Origin: Roseovarius pelagicus
GTDB lineage: Bacteria; Pseudomonadota; Alphaproteobacteria; Rhodobacterales; Rhodobacteraceae
Length of the DNA stretch: 64,000 nucleotides
Assembly: GCF_025639885.1 (NCBI RefSeq)
Contig: NZ_CP106738.1
Span: forward strand, 2,666,001 to 2,730,000
Direction of reading: 5' to 3'
The notes beneath the pieces are model-generated. The model saw only the letters and a program-made list of their open reading frames with translations, was not told the DNA's origin and searched no databases. This document shows positions 26,911-35,261 of this stretch, in pieces. The stretch's first letter is position 1. Each line of letters begins with the position of its first letter. The position numbers and the translations under genes are program-made.

Positions 26911-27338
26911 CGAACCAAGGGTTGTCGGATTTACAGCAGATTACGGATGCGCTGCTCGCCGCTGAGCAGGCCAAGATGCATGATATCCTGCAACGTGAGG
27001 CGCAGCTACGCCGCGCACTGGGCGATTTGGACCGGCACCGGCGGGATAATCTGGATCTGACCGCGGCCGAGTTGGCTGCGCCGCGTGCATTGGGGGCGGA
27101 TATCGTCTGGCAGGGGTGGGTCGGACGGACCCGAACGCGACTTAACACAGAGCTGGCACGGGTGTTGGTCACCAAGGCAGATAAAATGGCCGCTCTGCAC
27201 CGGGCCTTTGGCCGCAACGTGGCGATGGATCATCTGATCAACGACGCGCGCAGGGCAAGAGACAAGGCACAGGCGACACGAGAGGAGGCCACGCGGGCCG
27301 CTCAGATGATCATCTGTCCTGACGCGCGATATCGGTGA
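26907..27338 (+). CDS. FliJ-like coiled-coil protein at the end of the flhB operon
   Basis: The 143-residue soluble, Ala/Arg/Leu-rich protein is predicted almost fully helical (LQQITDALLAAEQAKMHDILQREAQLRRALGDLDRHRRDNL and LVTKADKMAALHRAFGRNVAMDHLINDARRARDKAQ). Size and coiled-coil character fit FliJ, which docks on FliI, and no other FliJ candidate exists in the window; the sequence itself is not decisive. The ATG overlaps the flhB stop. Its last 29 bases overlap, tail to tail, the second fliL-like gene. Confidence 0.65.
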   Translation: MTNQGLSDLQQITDALLAAEQAKMHDILQREAQLRRALGDLDRHRRDNLDLTAAELAAPRALGADIVWQGWVGRTRTRLNTELARVLVTKADKMAALHRAFGRNVAMDHLINDARRARDKAQATREEATRAAQMIICPDARYR

Positions 27339-27828
27339 TCAATACGCTTGTGACTTCTGCACCGACCACATGCTGAGCGACCTCAAGCAAGGACGCACGG
27401 AGGGTGTCCAATCTCTTGGCATCAGTAAATTCACCGTCGAAACCACCCATATTGGCGTGTTCGAAAAGTACCTGCAAAAACTTGTCGCGCAGCTTTGGCT
27501 CGCGCTCGTATACGGCTTCGGGCTGGTTCTTGGCCAACTCGATGCTGAGAGACATGACCACCAGCGCCTCTACCCTGTCAGGCGAGACAACGGGAATGAC
27601 AAACTGGTTGTTCAACCTGACGAATGCCACGCCATCGGTGTTGGCATGATCGGTGTCGACATGGCCATCATCCGTGGGGCTTTTCTGCTCAGGGTGTTCC
27701 TCAGTGGTCATATTTTCGGTGTCATCCGTCTCGCCCGGAATCTGCGCCGGGCGCAGCGCCAAGCCCGCGCCGACGCCACCACCGATACCGATCAGCAACA
27801 AGATTATGGGAAGCAGTTTCTTCATCAT
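27310..27828 (-). CDS. Second FliL-family protein
   Basis: The 172-residue protein has an N-terminal membrane helix (LLPIILLLIGIGGGVGAGLAL), an acidic His/Asp linker (about 30-65) and a FliL-type periplasmic domain (FVRLNNQFVIPVVSPDRVEALVVMSLSIELAKNQPEAVYEREPKLRDKFLQVLFEHANMGGF). It is the last gene of the minus-strand basal body operon ending with flgH, not the motor operon that holds the first FliL. The two paralogues have different domains of sequence conservation, so they are unlikely to be recent duplicates. Confidence 0.8.
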   Translation of the reverse strand: MMKKLLPIILLLIGIGGGVGAGLALRPAQIPGETDDTENMTTEEHPEQKSPTDDGHVDTDHANTDGVAFVRLNNQFVIPVVSPDRVEALVVMSLSIELAKNQPEAVYEREPKLRDKFLQVLFEHANMGGFDGEFTDAKRLDTLRASLLEVAQHVVGAEVTSVLITDIARQDR

Positions 27829-27842
27829 CGCTACATATTCCT

Positions 27843-28580
27843 TTAGAATGGCAAAATGACGTCGAGAACCTGTTGACCGATCCGGGGCTGCTGTACGTCG
27901 GTGATCTGCCCGCGTCCGCCATAGGAAATCCGTGCCGAGGCGATCTTGTCATAAGTGATTTCGTTCTGGCGCGAGATGTCCTCGGGGCGGACATAGCCCG
28001 TGACCAGCAATTCGCGCATTTCGAAATTTACCCGAACTTCCTGACTGCCCTGAATCGACAGCACGCCATTGGGGAGCACTTGCATGATGGTCGCAGCGAC
28101 GCGCAGGGTCAGCTCTTCGCGACGGCTGACGGAGCCATCGCCGCCGGAACGGCCGGAGGAATTGATCGAGACAGCGTCGGCCATGCTGGCACCGTCCGGT
28201 AGATCGCCGTCGATCCGCTGTGGGATACCGAACAGTTGCGGCACTCCCATGGTTTCGGATCCGCTGCGCGAGCGCGAGGTGGAATTTGATATTTCGGCCT
28301 CGTCATCAATCTCGATCACGACGGTCAGAATATCACCACGCCGGATTGCGCGACGATCGCCCAAGAGCGACTTGCGTCCTGCCGTCCACAGCGATGCCTC
28401 GTCGGCCTTTCGGTGCCGCTCGGTCGTGATAGGAAGATCGGAACCGAACATCGCCGCATGTTCAGGACTGTCTGAAACAGCAGTGAAATCAGGAGGCTTC
28501 CCGATGTGACCCGCGCGTTCGCACGCGGCAAGCAAGGCGATTATGGAAAGGCAGAATGCTGGGCGGATCATGTAAGTCAT
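27843..28580 (-). CDS. flgH: Flagellar L-ring lipoprotein FlgH
   Basis: The 245-residue protein begins with a lipoprotein signal (SIIALLAAC lipobox, Cys near residue 20). It contains the FlgH motif SLLGDRRAIRRGDILTVVIEIDDEAEISNSTSRSRS and the C-terminal RPEDISRQNEITYDKIASARISYGGRGQITDVQQPRIGQQVLD. It forms the outer-membrane bushing around the rod. It lies three bases after flgA. Confidence 0.96.
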   Translation of the reverse strand: MTYMIRPAFCLSIIALLAACERAGHIGKPPDFTAVSDSPEHAAMFGSDLPITTERHRKADEASLWTAGRKSLLGDRRAIRRGDILTVVIEIDDEAEISNSTSRSRSGSETMGVPQLFGIPQRIDGDLPDGASMADAVSINSSGRSGGDGSVSRREELTLRVAATIMQVLPNGVLSIQGSQEVRVNFEMRELLVTGYVRPEDISRQNEITYDKIASARISYGGRGQITDVQQPRIGQQVLDVILPF

Positions 28581-28583
28581 TCC

Positions 28584-29000
28584 TTAATGTGTGACACGCA
28601 CGCGACCATCGGGCAGGACATGGCCGGAAACGGTGATGCGCGAAGCAAGGTTCATTGCGCGAATGCGCTCACCTGGGCCTGCGCGTGATAGCGAACGACC
28701 TTCGGTAGAGATGGTGACTCCGCTCTGATCGAACACCAGAATGATGATCTGGTTGCGCTCGACCACTGCGGGCGGGCCGATATCGCCGGGCCGAATAGGG
28801 CGACCGGGATAGAGAGCGACGCGTGCCTCTTGGCCAATGATGGCGCTGGCATCGCTGATGGCACCGACAATGTCGGCATCTTTTGCCACGATGTCCTGCG
28901 CAGTGATGAGCGTCTGTGCGCGGATCGTGCGGGTGGCGACAATCGTGTCGGCACATGCCGGGGATGCGTAGAGCAACCAAAGAACGAGGGGGATGCGCAT
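28584..29000 (-). CDS. flgA: P-ring assembly chaperone FlgA
   Basis: The 138-residue protein has a signal peptide (LVLWLLYASPACA) and a SAF domain (ATRTIRAQTLITAQDIVAKDADI and LYPGRPIRPGDIGPPAVVERNQIIILVF). It helps FlgI (12554) form the P-ring in the periplasm. It is short for FlgA, which in some bacteria exceeds 200 residues, and corresponds to the C-terminal SAF/FlgA core. It overlaps flgG by one base. Confidence 0.92.
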   Translation of the reverse strand: MRIPLVLWLLYASPACADTIVATRTIRAQTLITAQDIVAKDADIVGAISDASAIIGQEARVALYPGRPIRPGDIGPPAVVERNQIIILVFDQSGVTISTEGRSLSRAGPGERIRAMNLASRITVSGHVLPDGRVRVTH

Positions 29001-29785
29001 TAGCGAATCTGTGTTGTCGCACCGAGCATCTGATCGGCAGCGGAAATCACCTTGGAGTTCAGCTCGTACCCGCGTTGGGCTTCGATAAGTTCTGTGACTT
29101 CGCGCACTGGATCAACAGAGCTGTCTTCCAGGTACCCTTGTCTGACTGTACCAAGCCCGTCCTGTCCGGGCGTGGTCGTGATTGGCGGGCCTGAGGCTTC
29201 GGTTTCTGTAAACAGGTTGCTACCGCGCGCTTCCAGTCCTTTGGCATTGGTGAAACCGACGAGATTGAGCTGCCCCAATTGCTGTGCCTCGGCCGTGTCC
29301 TGAAAATAGGCATAGACCTCGCCCGCGCCGTTGATTGAGATCGAGCGGGCATCCTCGGGAATTACGATCTCTGGTGCGAGGGTGAAACCATCAGAATTGA
29401 CAACCACCCCCTCGGCAGATCGTTTGAACGCACCGTCACGCGTATATGCAGGCTGACCTGAGGGGAGAGTAATTTCAAAGTATCCATTGCCCTCAATCGC
29501 AAGGTCCAGATCCCCACCGGTAGCTGAAAGCGAACCCTGTTCTAGATGCACAGAAATGGCGGCGGGCCGGACGCCAAGACCCAGCTGAACACCTGTCGGG
29601 AGCACTGTGCCATCTGCGGCGTTCACAGTGCCGGGGCGCGTCATCTGCTGGTAGTGCAGATCGGCAAATTCAGCTCGACGTGTATTATAGCCGGTGGTGG
29701 ACATGTTCGCGAGGTTGTTCGAGATCGTCTCGACCCGCATCTGCTGGGCGGCCATACCGGTGGCCGCGATTTTAAGGGCACGCAT
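29000..29785 (-). CDS. flgG: Distal rod protein FlgG
   Basis: The 261-residue protein has the FlgG N-terminus RALKIAATGMAAQQMRVETISNNLANMSTTGYNTRRAEF and the C-terminal axial motif VDPVREVTELIEAQRGYELNSKVISAADQMLG. It builds the distal rod through the P- and L-rings. It follows flgF by nine bases and precedes flgA. Confidence 0.96.
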   Translation of the reverse strand: MRALKIAATGMAAQQMRVETISNNLANMSTTGYNTRRAEFADLHYQQMTRPGTVNAADGTVLPTGVQLGLGVRPAAISVHLEQGSLSATGGDLDLAIEGNGYFEITLPSGQPAYTRDGAFKRSAEGVVVNSDGFTLAPEIVIPEDARSISINGAGEVYAYFQDTAEAQQLGQLNLVGFTNAKGLEARGSNLFTETEASGPPITTTPGQDGLGTVRQGYLEDSSVDPVREVTELIEAQRGYELNSKVISAADQMLGATTQIR

Positions 29786-29794
29786 ATCAGGCTC

Positions 29795-30514
29795 CTATCG
29801 TGAGGAAATAAAGGTTTGCAAGGCGGTGCGGAGGCGCTCGTTCTCGGCGTCGAGAAAGCTTTGGCCCATCTCATAGGCGCGTTGCACTTCGATCATCCGG
29901 GCGATCTGGCTGACCGGATCAACATTGGCACCCTCTAGGTACCCTTGCAGGATGCGCCCGTCAGGGGCGGGGGTTATCCCACCTTCCGATCGAAACATGA
30001 CGCCATCTTCCCGAATGAGGCCATTCATATCGGTCGGCATCACCAGACCGATTTGCGTCAGAGGGGCGCCATTCGCGCTGACCGTGCCATCAGCGGCAAC
30101 ACTTACGTCGGTGGCGTCGGGCGGCACAAAGACCGGCGCACCGCCTGCATCAAGCACGCGATAGCCGCTGTTCGTAACCAGATCGCCCTCGGCGGACACA
30201 GCGAAACTACCCGCGCGGGTAAGACGTTCGCCCTGTGGCGTTTCGATCAGAAAGAAACCGTCGCCCTCGATCGCGAAGTCGAGTGTACCGCCGGTCTGCG
30301 TGAGCGCGCCCTGCAACATGGAAGTGTGCCGCACCTGCGCGCTCGCCATCGAAAGCGATGGGCCGCCCTGCATCCGGGTGACATGCTCCGAAAATACCAG
30401 TCCCTCCTGTCGAAATCCGGTGGTCGCGGCGTTGGCGATATTGTTCGCTACGATCTGCATCTCGTGCATCAGCCCCGATTGCCGGGTCAGCGTGGTGTAG
30501 CCAATGGTATCCAT
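29795..30514 (-). CDS. flgF: Proximal rod protein FlgF
   Basis: The 239-residue protein has the axial N-terminus GYTTLTRQSGLMHEMQIVANNIANAATTGFRQE and the C-terminus VDPVSQIARMIEVQRAYEMGQSFLDAENERLRTALQ. It is shorter than FlgG and lies just upstream of it, as usual for FlgF. It forms part of the rod with FlgB, FlgC and FliE encoded in the same operon. Confidence 0.93.
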   Translation of the reverse strand: MDTIGYTTLTRQSGLMHEMQIVANNIANAATTGFRQEGLVFSEHVTRMQGGPSLSMASAQVRHTSMLQGALTQTGGTLDFAIEGDGFFLIETPQGERLTRAGSFAVSAEGDLVTNSGYRVLDAGGAPVFVPPDATDVSVAADGTVSANGAPLTQIGLVMPTDMNGLIREDGVMFRSEGGITPAPDGRILQGYLEGANVDPVSQIARMIEVQRAYEMGQSFLDAENERLRTALQTFISSR

Positions 30515-30515
30515 C

Positions 30516-30785
30516 TTACCCTCCGATGATCAGTGCGATCAGGCGATCCTGAAAGAACGATACGAGCGTCTGGGTCATGAAGCCCATCGAGACCCAGAAC
30601 ACCGCGACGATTGCCACCAGCTTGGGTACGAAGGTCAGGGTCATTTCCTGAATCGATGTGAGTGCCTGAAACAGACCCACGGTCAGCCCGGCCACGAGCG
30701 CGCAGGCCAAGATCGGCACCGAGACGATGACCGCGACCCATAGCGCCTGACGCATCGTGTCAAAAAATACGACTTCGTTGTGCAT
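30516..30785 (-). CDS. fliQ: Flagellar export gate protein FliQ
   Basis: The 89-residue protein has two membrane helices (ALWVAVIVSVPILACALVAGLTVGLFQALTSIQEMTLTFVPK and AIVAVFWVSMGFMTQTLVSFF) with the conserved FliQ stretch QALTSIQEMTLTFVPK. It joins FliP and FliR in the export gate. It sits within the rod operon, apart from the other gate genes, between fliE and flgF with almost no spacing. Confidence 0.96.
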   Translation of the reverse strand: MHNEVVFFDTMRQALWVAVIVSVPILACALVAGLTVGLFQALTSIQEMTLTFVPKLVAIVAVFWVSMGFMTQTLVSFFQDRLIALIIGG

Positions 30786-30788
30786 CGT

Positions 30789-31079
30789 TCAGACCGGCAT
30801 ACGCAGGATTTCCTGATAGGCTTCGACCACGCGATCCCGGACCGTTACGGCGGTTTCGACGGCCAGCTCGGTCTGGGCCAGTGCCTGGACCAAGGCATGT
30901 GGATCGGCCTGACCTGTCATCGCAGCCTTGGCGGTGGCTTCGGTGTCTTGCAGCGTGGTGGCAAAGTCGCGCGCGAGGTTCGCGGCCATATTGCCTGCCC
31001 CGCCGGTGCCCGGTTCGGGCGCGGTGGCGGGGCGAGACGCTGCATATTTCTGGGCGGAACTTAGGCCTTGGATATCCAT
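30789..31079 (-). CDS. fliE: MS-ring/rod junction protein FliE
   Basis: The 96-residue protein ends with the FliE core TGQADPHALVQALAQTELAVETAVTVRDRVVEAYQEILRMPV. It links the MS-ring to the rod and is the first rod protein exported. It lies between flgC and fliQ, the usual flgB-flgC-fliE order. Confidence 0.94.
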   Translation of the reverse strand: MDIQGLSSAQKYAASRPATAPEPGTGGAGNMAANLARDFATTLQDTEATAKAAMTGQADPHALVQALAQTELAVETAVTVRDRVVEAYQEILRMPV

Positions 31080-31102
31080 TCTGGAATTCCTTTCTGGGTT
31101 GC

Positions 31103-31492
31103 TTAACGACGGAGTAGGTCCATCAAGCTGGAGGACATTTGCCGAGCTTGATCGAACATTTTGAGGTTCGCTTCGTAACTGCGTTGCGCCTCTCGGGCGT
31201 CGGCGATTTCGATCACCAGATTGACGTTCGATCCGTCATAGTGACCGCTTTCGTTTGCCATCGGGTGACCGGGGTCAAAAATCTGCACCAGATCACTGCG
31301 GTCGAGCCGTACCCGACCGGCCTCGACGGTGCCGGGCGTGTCGCCGGTCATCGCGGTGTCGAATGACACGGATTTGCGCCGATAGCCGGGTGTGTCGGTA
31401 TTGGCGATGTTTTCGGCCACATGACGCAGGCGCTGGGTCTGGGCGCGCAGTCCGCTGGAGGAAAGCGATAGGGCATCTGAAAAGTCACTCAT
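31103..31492 (-). CDS. flgC: Proximal rod protein FlgC
   Basis: The 129-residue protein has the FlgC N-terminus LSLSSSGLRAQTQRLRHVAENIANTDTPGYRRKSV and a C-terminus VIEIADAREAQRSYEANLKMFDQARQMSSSLMDLL. It forms part of the proximal rod and follows flgB by 23 bases. Confidence 0.96.
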   Translation of the reverse strand: MSDFSDALSLSSSGLRAQTQRLRHVAENIANTDTPGYRRKSVSFDTAMTGDTPGTVEAGRVRLDRSDLVQIFDPGHPMANESGHYDGSNVNLVIEIADAREAQRSYEANLKMFDQARQMSSSLMDLLRR

Positions 31493-31515
31493 AATAAGTC
31501 CTTTTTTACGGAGAA

Positions 31516-31905
31516 CTAGCGACGGCTCGCGGCAGTACGAAGTATCGACATACTGGAACGGTAGATGGCGATGGCGCGGTCATGCTGGCGTTTGACATCG
31601 ACCGCGCGAAGCATTTCACGTTCAAGCGAGACCGAATTACCGTTCGGGTCGCTTTCTTGGTCAGGGACGGCGAATGATTCTGGCGCGATTTTCTGCGCCA
31701 TGCCCCCGAAATGAGATGTGCGGGTGGCACGCAGCGCGAACCCAGCCGCCTCACTGCGATATGCGTCGGCAAAAGAGATGATGTCGCGGGCCGCGTAGCC
31801 GGGTGTATCAGCATTGGCCATATTGCGGGCGACCACTGCTTGTCGTGTCCCGGCATGGGTGGCCATCGCGTGGGCCATGCGGAAAATTTCCAGTTTTTCG
31901 AACAT
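31516..31905 (-). CDS. flgB: Proximal rod protein FlgB
   Basis: The 129-residue protein starts MFEKLEIFRMAHAMATHAGTRQAVVARNMANADTPGYAARD, the FlgB pattern, and ends SLEREMLRAVDVKRQHDRAIAIYRSSMSILRTAASRR. I place the start at 31905, after GAGGAAGAAG; longer in-frame readings run into fliI and are not conserved. It is the first gene of the minus-strand basal body operon (flgB-flgC-fliE-fliQ-flgF-flgG-flgA-flgH-fliL2), divergent from fliI. Confidence 0.95.
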   Translation of the reverse strand: MFEKLEIFRMAHAMATHAGTRQAVVARNMANADTPGYAARDIISFADAYRSEAAGFALRATRTSHFGGMAQKIAPESFAVPDQESDPNGNSVSLEREMLRAVDVKRQHDRAIAIYRSSMSILRTAASRR

Positions 31906-31990
31906 CGGGACTTCTTCCTCGATCGGTTTCAACCAAGGCTTAACCGTGATTCCTTTAGAAATTGTTTTCAAAAGATTTGCGGAGAGTTCG
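31906..31990. promoter_or_regulatory. Divergent promoter region flgB / fliI
   Basis: The 85-bp gap must drive both the basal body operon and fliI. It holds a CtrA half-site TTAACC at 31940-31945 but no full TTAA-N7-TTAA box. The stretch just before fliI is AT-rich (31955-31980). Confidence 0.35.
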
Positions 31991-33469
31991 ATGAATGACA
32001 CTGGGTTGGCCTGTCTTGGGGCAGAAATATCTGATTTGCGCGCCGCGCGGATCATTGGGCGCGTGACATCGGTATCCGACGCGGTGTTGCACATTCGTGG
32101 GCTTGCTGGCGCGGCGCGGCTGGGTGATCGGCTGTGCGTAATGCGTACCGATGGTGGCGCGCTATGGGGGGAAGTGGTGCAGCTGGCGCAGGACGCTGTG
32201 ACCATGTTGCCTGACGAAACACCCGCGGGAGTATCATTGGGGGATCCGGCACAGTTACACGGGGCGGCGCAGATTGCGCCGGGGGATCACTGGATAGGGC
32301 GGGTGATTGATCCGCATGGGCGCCCTCTGGATGGCCGTCCGTTGATGCGCGGTGTGGATAGCCGATCATTATACGCGGCCCCGCCCGCGCCTGCGCAACG
32401 TAATCGATTGGGCGCGCGGCTTGAGACGGGAATGGCTGCATTCAACACGCTGCTGCCGATCGTGCGGGGACAGCGGGTAGGTCTGTTTGCCGGTTCGGGT
32501 GTCGGAAAATCGCGCCTCCTGGGCCACTTGGGACAGCACATGCAGGCGGATGTGGTGGTCTTTGCGCTGATTGGCGAACGCGGGCGCGAATTGCGTGAAT
32601 TCATCGAGGACGTTCTCGGACAAGAGGGGATGGCACGCTCGATCGTTGTCGCTGCCACCTCGGATCGTTCGCCGCTGGTGCGCAGGCGCTGCGCATGGAC
32701 AGCGATGAGTGTTGCGGAACATTTTCGCGATCAGGGTAACGAGGTGCTGTTGTTGGCAGACTCAGTTACACGGTTTGCAGAAGCCCATCGCGAAGTCGCG
32801 ACGGCTGCGGGCGAGCTGCCAAGCTTGCGCGGATTTCCTGCCACGACATCCCATACCATCATGTCGCTATGTGAACGGGCCGGACCGGGGGCCGCCGGGC
32901 AGGGGGCGATCACGGCCGTGTTTAGTGTGCTCGTCGCCGGGTCAGATATGGACGAACCGATCGCTGACATCCTGCGGGGTGTGCTGGACGGGCACGTGGT
33001 CATGGATCGCGCCATTGCCGAGCGCGGCCGATACCCGGCGATTGATCTGTTGCGGTCTGTTTCGCGTAGCCTGCCCGAGGCGGCGACAGCCGCTGAAAAC
33101 GAACTGATCGCGCAAGCCCGCAATCTGCTAGGAGCCTATAACCGATCCGAGACGATGTTGCGTGCCGGGCTGTATGTCGAAGGGTCGGACCCGCATTTGG
33201 ACATGGCGGTGCGTGTCTGGGCCGAATTGGATGCGTTTCTGGCAGAGCAGGAGACAGTATCATGCCAGAACAGCTTTGACCGGCTCGCCCTGATCCTGCG
33301 CCGTGCGGGCGCAAAACGCGCGCTTCCTGCGTCCAAGAAGATGGCGCACAAAACAGTGGCTAGCCCGGAGGGCAGTCAAAGAGTTTCCAGCAGAGGCGGT
33401 GAGGTCGGCCCCGGTGTGACAGCGGATCAACGCGAGCCCGGCGCTGCCGAACTGCCTGGCGTTGGTTGA
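31991..33469 (+). CDS. fliI: Flagellum-specific export ATPase FliI
   Basis: The 492-residue ATPase has Walker A GLFAGSGVGKS (164-174), FALIGERGRELREF with the catalytic Glu, Walker B EVLLLADSVTRFAEAHREVA, and SLPSLRGFPATTSHTIMSLCERAGPG-type sequence diagnostic of FliI/YscN. The start is ATG 31991 after GGAGAG; upstream in-frame codons overlap flgB. It powers unloading of export substrates with FliH and FliJ. It is longer than usual because of a ~45-residue hydrophilic tail after LILRRAGAKRALP. Confidence 0.95.
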   Translation: MNDTGLACLGAEISDLRAARIIGRVTSVSDAVLHIRGLAGAARLGDRLCVMRTDGGALWGEVVQLAQDAVTMLPDETPAGVSLGDPAQLHGAAQIAPGDHWIGRVIDPHGRPLDGRPLMRGVDSRSLYAAPPAPAQRNRLGARLETGMAAFNTLLPIVRGQRVGLFAGSGVGKSRLLGHLGQHMQADVVVFALIGERGRELREFIEDVLGQEGMARSIVVAATSDRSPLVRRRCAWTAMSVAEHFRDQGNEVLLLADSVTRFAEAHREVATAAGELPSLRGFPATTSHTIMSLCERAGPGAAGQGAITAVFSVLVAGSDMDEPIADILRGVLDGHVVMDRAIAERGRYPAIDLLRSVSRSLPEAATAAENELIAQARNLLGAYNRSETMLRAGLYVEGSDPHLDMAVRVWAELDAFLAEQETVSCQNSFDRLALILRRAGAKRALPASKKMAHKTVASPEGSQRVSSRGGEVGPGVTADQREPGAAELPGVG

Positions 33470-33579
33470 TGTCAGAAAACCAGACAGGCCTGATACGCCT
33501 GCGGCTAGCGGAGGTCGCACCGAGCATGCCATCGTCGGTCGCCGATGAGCGGTCGGGTGTCAGCATCGGCAGTTGATGA

Positions 33580-34368
33580 TCATGACTGCAGCAGGGTCAG
33601 GGCGATGGAGGTTCCGCTTTGCGCGGTGAACTCAGCCACTTGATTGCGTATCAGGTAGCGTTCGATGATGTGCTTTCGGGTGTCTGCATCAGCGAGCTGA
33701 TCTAATGTGTCGATGCCCAACTGACGGCTGGCACGGTCACGAAAAACCTCGACCTGCCGATCAAGGTCCATCTGACCAAACCCTTCGGGCAACCCAAGCG
33801 CACGTTCGAACACCTCTCGCAAGGGTGGATCACCCATGATGCGTAGCCACTTTGTTTTGTCGCTACCGGTTCCGGTCGCGATATCAGGCAAGCTGCGCTC
33901 TGCGGTCATGGCGAGGCGCATGCTTTGATCCTGATCGCCGACAGCAATCTCGAACTGCCGGGCGCGGAATTTTTCAGTGATCTCCCGGCCAAATCCTTCA
34001 AAGAAGGTGCGGCGCCCGCCGAGGTTACCAAAGCCGAATGCATCGGCAAACTCGCGGTATCGGCTGTCAGCGAGCCGAGTGGCCAACGCATCATCGGCCT
34101 CTGTGCCGCCTTCCAGAATTTTCCGGATGAAGAAACGGTTATCGAGATCGTCCTGTAATCCAAAAGCACCGAGAGCCACACGTAACAGGCGCCGGTCTGA
34201 TACCAACTGCTCAGCCGTTTCGACATCAGAGATGGCTTGCTCGAAATAGGTTGTGTCGCGGCTGATGCGGGCGCCACTGTCAAAGGCGGCCGTTTGAGTG
34301 GCCAATGTGCGCGTCAAGAACGCCCAGCCCGCCAAACCGTCCAAAGGAACCACTGGTTGATAGCTCAT
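33580..34368 (-). CDS. DUF1217 flagellar-cluster protein
   Basis: The 262-residue soluble protein (SYQPVVPLDGLAGWAFLTRTLATQTAAFDSGARISRDTTYFEQAI) contains segments typical of DUF1217 proteins of alphaproteobacteria (DNRFFIRKILEGGTEADDALATRLADSRYREFADAFGFG). These are found almost only in flagellar clusters; their job is not established. The gene lies upstream-to-downstream with flbT (37 bp apart) and faces fliI tail to tail. Confidence 0.8.
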   Translation of the reverse strand: MSYQPVVPLDGLAGWAFLTRTLATQTAAFDSGARISRDTTYFEQAISDVETAEQLVSDRRLLRVALGAFGLQDDLDNRFFIRKILEGGTEADDALATRLADSRYREFADAFGFGNLGGRRTFFEGFGREITEKFRARQFEIAVGDQDQSMRLAMTAERSLPDIATGTGSDKTKWLRIMGDPPLREVFERALGLPEGFGQMDLDRQVEVFRDRASRQLGIDTLDQLADADTRKHIIERYLIRNQVAEFTAQSGTSIALTLLQS

Positions 34369-34405
34369 TGTCGTGTCTTTCTTTGACCGCTGACGTCCCG
34401 GGGAG

Positions 34406-34810
34406 TCATGCCGTGTGATGTGCCAATAGGCGTTCTTCGCGGGGCAAGAGCGCGCGTAGGGATTTCAGACATTGATAGAACTGATCATTCAGCACAGCCT
34501 GCGTGGCGCTCGTCAGATGCGCGCGACTGTCAGGGTCGATCAGGATCTGGCTCAACTCTTCAATATGCCGCAAGAGTGGCAGGCGCGCCTCCTCGGGATT
34601 GGAATCCCCCGACAGAACCAGCTGCGCGGCATAGCAGACACGGCGCACTGGCGTGTTAGCGGTGCCGGGATGGATTGCATCACGCAAGCGCAGGATATTC
34701 GCGCCCGGTGTGACAATCGATAACCGCACGCGCCGGTCGCCGTTTTCCACGACTGCGCTGTTGATCAACACGCGCTCTTTCGGGCCGAGCTTCAGAACCA
34801 GCCCGCTCAT
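34406..34810 (-). CDS. flbT: Flagellin post-transcriptional regulator FlbT
   Basis: The 134-residue protein starts MSGLVLKLGPKERVLINSAVVENGDRRVRLSIVTPGANILRLRDAI, as in FlbT. In Caulobacter FlbT binds the 5' leader of flagellin mRNA and lowers its stability until the hook is complete; in other alphaproteobacteria it can act positively. The start at 34810 overlaps the flaF stop region by four bases, so the pair is coupled. The flagellin gene with its hairpin leader lies 0.5 kb upstream on the same strand. Confidence 0.93.
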   Translation of the reverse strand: MSGLVLKLGPKERVLINSAVVENGDRRVRLSIVTPGANILRLRDAIHPGTANTPVRRVCYAAQLVLSGDSNPEEARLPLLRHIEELSQILIDPDSRAHLTSATQAVLNDQFYQCLKSLRALLPREERLLAHHTA

Positions 34811-35184
34811 GGTCTTTGGCCTTCGCCGCGCAGCCCGGCCATGATCGCGGTATTTATCTCGATCAACGGCGCTGCAGAGACCCCGTCCGACAAAACGCGG
34901 GCGCTGTGCAGATGGGTGAATTCGGCTAGATAGACAATGCGTGCCCGGATGTCGGCCGGCAAAGCGTTGCCGGTGTCTGCAACATCGCTGGCCAGAATCG
35001 TCCATAGATGGCGATTGTCATGCAGGGCGCCAGCCAGACGGCGTATATCCTTTTGTCCGGAACTCGTGCTGGATTTTAGAGCATTGGTGATCCTTGCAAA
35101 GGCTTCGTACTCGGTGCTGCGGGGGGTCTTGATCGTGCGCGCGGTTTGGCTATAGGCCTCCTGCGCTTTGCGAATTGCATTCAC
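34807..35184 (-). CDS. flaF: Flagellar biosynthesis regulator FlaF
   Basis: The 125-residue protein NAIRKAQEAYSQTARTIKTPRSTEYEAFARITNAL is typical of FlaF, which binds flagellin and antagonises FlbT in alphaproteobacteria. It lies 77 bp downstream of the flagellin gene, separated by a hairpin, and overlaps flbT. Confidence 0.93.
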   Translation of the reverse strand: MNAIRKAQEAYSQTARTIKTPRSTEYEAFARITNALKSSTSSGQKDIRRLAGALHDNRHLWTILASDVADTGNALPADIRARIVYLAEFTHLHSARVLSDGVSAAPLIEINTAIMAGLRGEGQRP

Positions 35185-35232
35185 GGCGGGCGTCCTTCCG
35201 AAAGTTTAATGGGGCGGTAAGCAGGGTCAGGA

Positions 35233-35248
35233 GCGCCCCATAGGGCGC
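35233..35248 (-). terminator. Hairpin between flagellin gene and flaF
   Basis: GCGCCC / GGGCGC arms with a 4-base loop lie 14-29 bases after the flagellin stop. There is no clear T-run, so it may stabilise the flagellin 3' end or reduce read-through into flaF-flbT rather than fully terminate. Confidence 0.4.
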
Positions 35249-35261
35249 CCCTCAGGCTGGC

